Both the position numbers and the translations under genes were made by a program. The notes under the pieces are model-generated. The model saw only the letters and a program-made list of their open reading frames with translations. It searched no databases and was not told the DNA's origin. A DNA stretch of 5,679 nt from positions 1-5,679 of the forward strand of contig NZ_LWHB01000042.1 in NCBI RefSeq assembly GCF_001889065.1, read 5' to 3'. Origin of the DNA: Suttonella ornithocola (GTDB lineage Bacteria; Pseudomonadota; Gammaproteobacteria; Cardiobacteriales; Cardiobacteriaceae). Shown here one piece after another: positions 5,393-5,679 of the stretch; positions within the stretch are counted from its first letter, which is position 1; each line of letters begins with the position of its first letter.

Positions 5393-5679
5393 GTGCAATC
5401 ATCTAAAGCCCAACCCAATCCAAAGCAGATAAAAGAATAAAGTATCAATACAATCCATCTGCCATTCTTTGCGTATTTGCTTAATCCAAGCCCACATCTT
5501 TTCAATAGGATTTAAGTCTGGACTATAAGGGAGTAACCAAACTATCTCATGCCCATGCTCTTCAATGATTGCTTGAATATCACTGCGTTTATGAAAAGCG
5601 GCATTGTCCATGACAATTACACTGTTTTTAGGTAACTCAGGTAACAGTGCTTCTCTCACCCAATGAGTAGAAAATATCG
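5393..5679 (-). mobile_element. Second IS630-family element, partial at window edge
   Basis: The 3' end of a different IS630-family element begins at about G5393, after TATA 5389-5392, and reads GTGCAATCATCTAAAG inward, resembling the other ends here (TA then GTCAA). It faces the same way as the first element and continues past 5679. Its position, ending exactly where the first transposase loses its N-terminal region, indicates insertion into that older copy or recombination between two elements. The choice between 5391 and 5393 as the outermost base is uncertain because of the repeated TA. Confidence 0.75.
5399..5679 (-). CDS. IS630-family DDE transposase, C-terminal part
   Basis: This is the C-terminal 90 or so residues of an IS630-type transposase; the frame stays open to the window edge (preceding codons give I-F-S-T-H-W-V), so no start is visible here. 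It would cut and join the element's ends at TA targets. The second catalytic Asp is at 5606-5608 (V-I-V-M-D-N-A-A-F-H) and the Glu at 5501-5503 (L-N-P-I-E-K-M-W), again with D34E spacing; the first Asp lies outside the window. The intervening L-L-P-Y-S-P-D-L-N-P is a family hallmark. The end, L-F-F-Y-L-L-W-I-G-L-G-F-R, stops at TGA 5399-5401, a few bases inside the element's end. It differs clearly from the first copy at corresponding positions (for example N-P-I-E versus N-L-I-E), so the two belong to separate elements. No damage is seen in this part, so it may be active. Confidence 0.88.
   Translation of the reverse strand, partial: IFSTHWVREALLPELPKNSVIVMDNAAFHKRSDIQAIIEEHGHEIVWLLPYSPDLNPIEKMWAWIKQIRKEWQMDCIDTLFFYLLWIGLGFR

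Overview
The window has two parts. From about 60 to 4175 it is compact, co-directional chromosomal housekeeping DNA. From about 4173 to the right edge it is an AT-rich region built largely from IS630/Tc1-type mobile DNA. Gene content and order (fxsA, a nicotinate phosphoribosyltransferase, nadE, a PBP5-type dacA, then ybeD) point to a moderately AT-rich gammaproteobacterium. The dacA-ybeD pairing is the one known from enterobacteria and many other gammaproteobacteria. I cannot name a genus from the sequence alone.

The five plus-strand genes are very tightly packed: fxsA/pncB overlap by 1 nt, pncB/nadE by 4 nt, nadE-dacA are 28 nt apart and dacA-ybeD 1 nt apart. They probably form one transcription unit. 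PncB (nicotinate to NaMN) and NadE (NaAD to NAD) are the first and last steps of the Preiss-Handler NAD salvage route; the middle enzyme NadD is not in the window. DacA is a periplasmic D,D-carboxypeptidase that trims peptidoglycan stem peptides. YbeD is a small cytosolic ACT-like protein of poorly defined role. lipB, which follows ybeD in E. coli, is not here.

Two short non-coding inverted-repeat elements follow ybeD. The first (about 110 bp) sits exactly in the ybeD stop codon, whose TA serves as target dinucleotide, and its first G re-creates a stop. The second (about 87 bp) has ends resembling those of the IS630 copies further right. After an AT-rich stretch with no recognisable gene, a start codon followed by a signal-peptide-like segment is cut off after 14 codons by an IS630-family insertion.

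That IS630 copy (minus strand) keeps all three DDE residues but lacks its 5' end. Its reading frame is broken twice, once at an A7 run that could be a recoding site and once at an A4 run near the 3' end. A second, different IS630-family element on the same strand has its 3' end exactly at the break in the first, consistent with a nested insertion, and runs off the right edge. I found no convincing new biological system. The most notable structures are the stop-codon insertion, the nested IS630 pair, the A7 junction and the relationship between the second small element and the IS630 ends.
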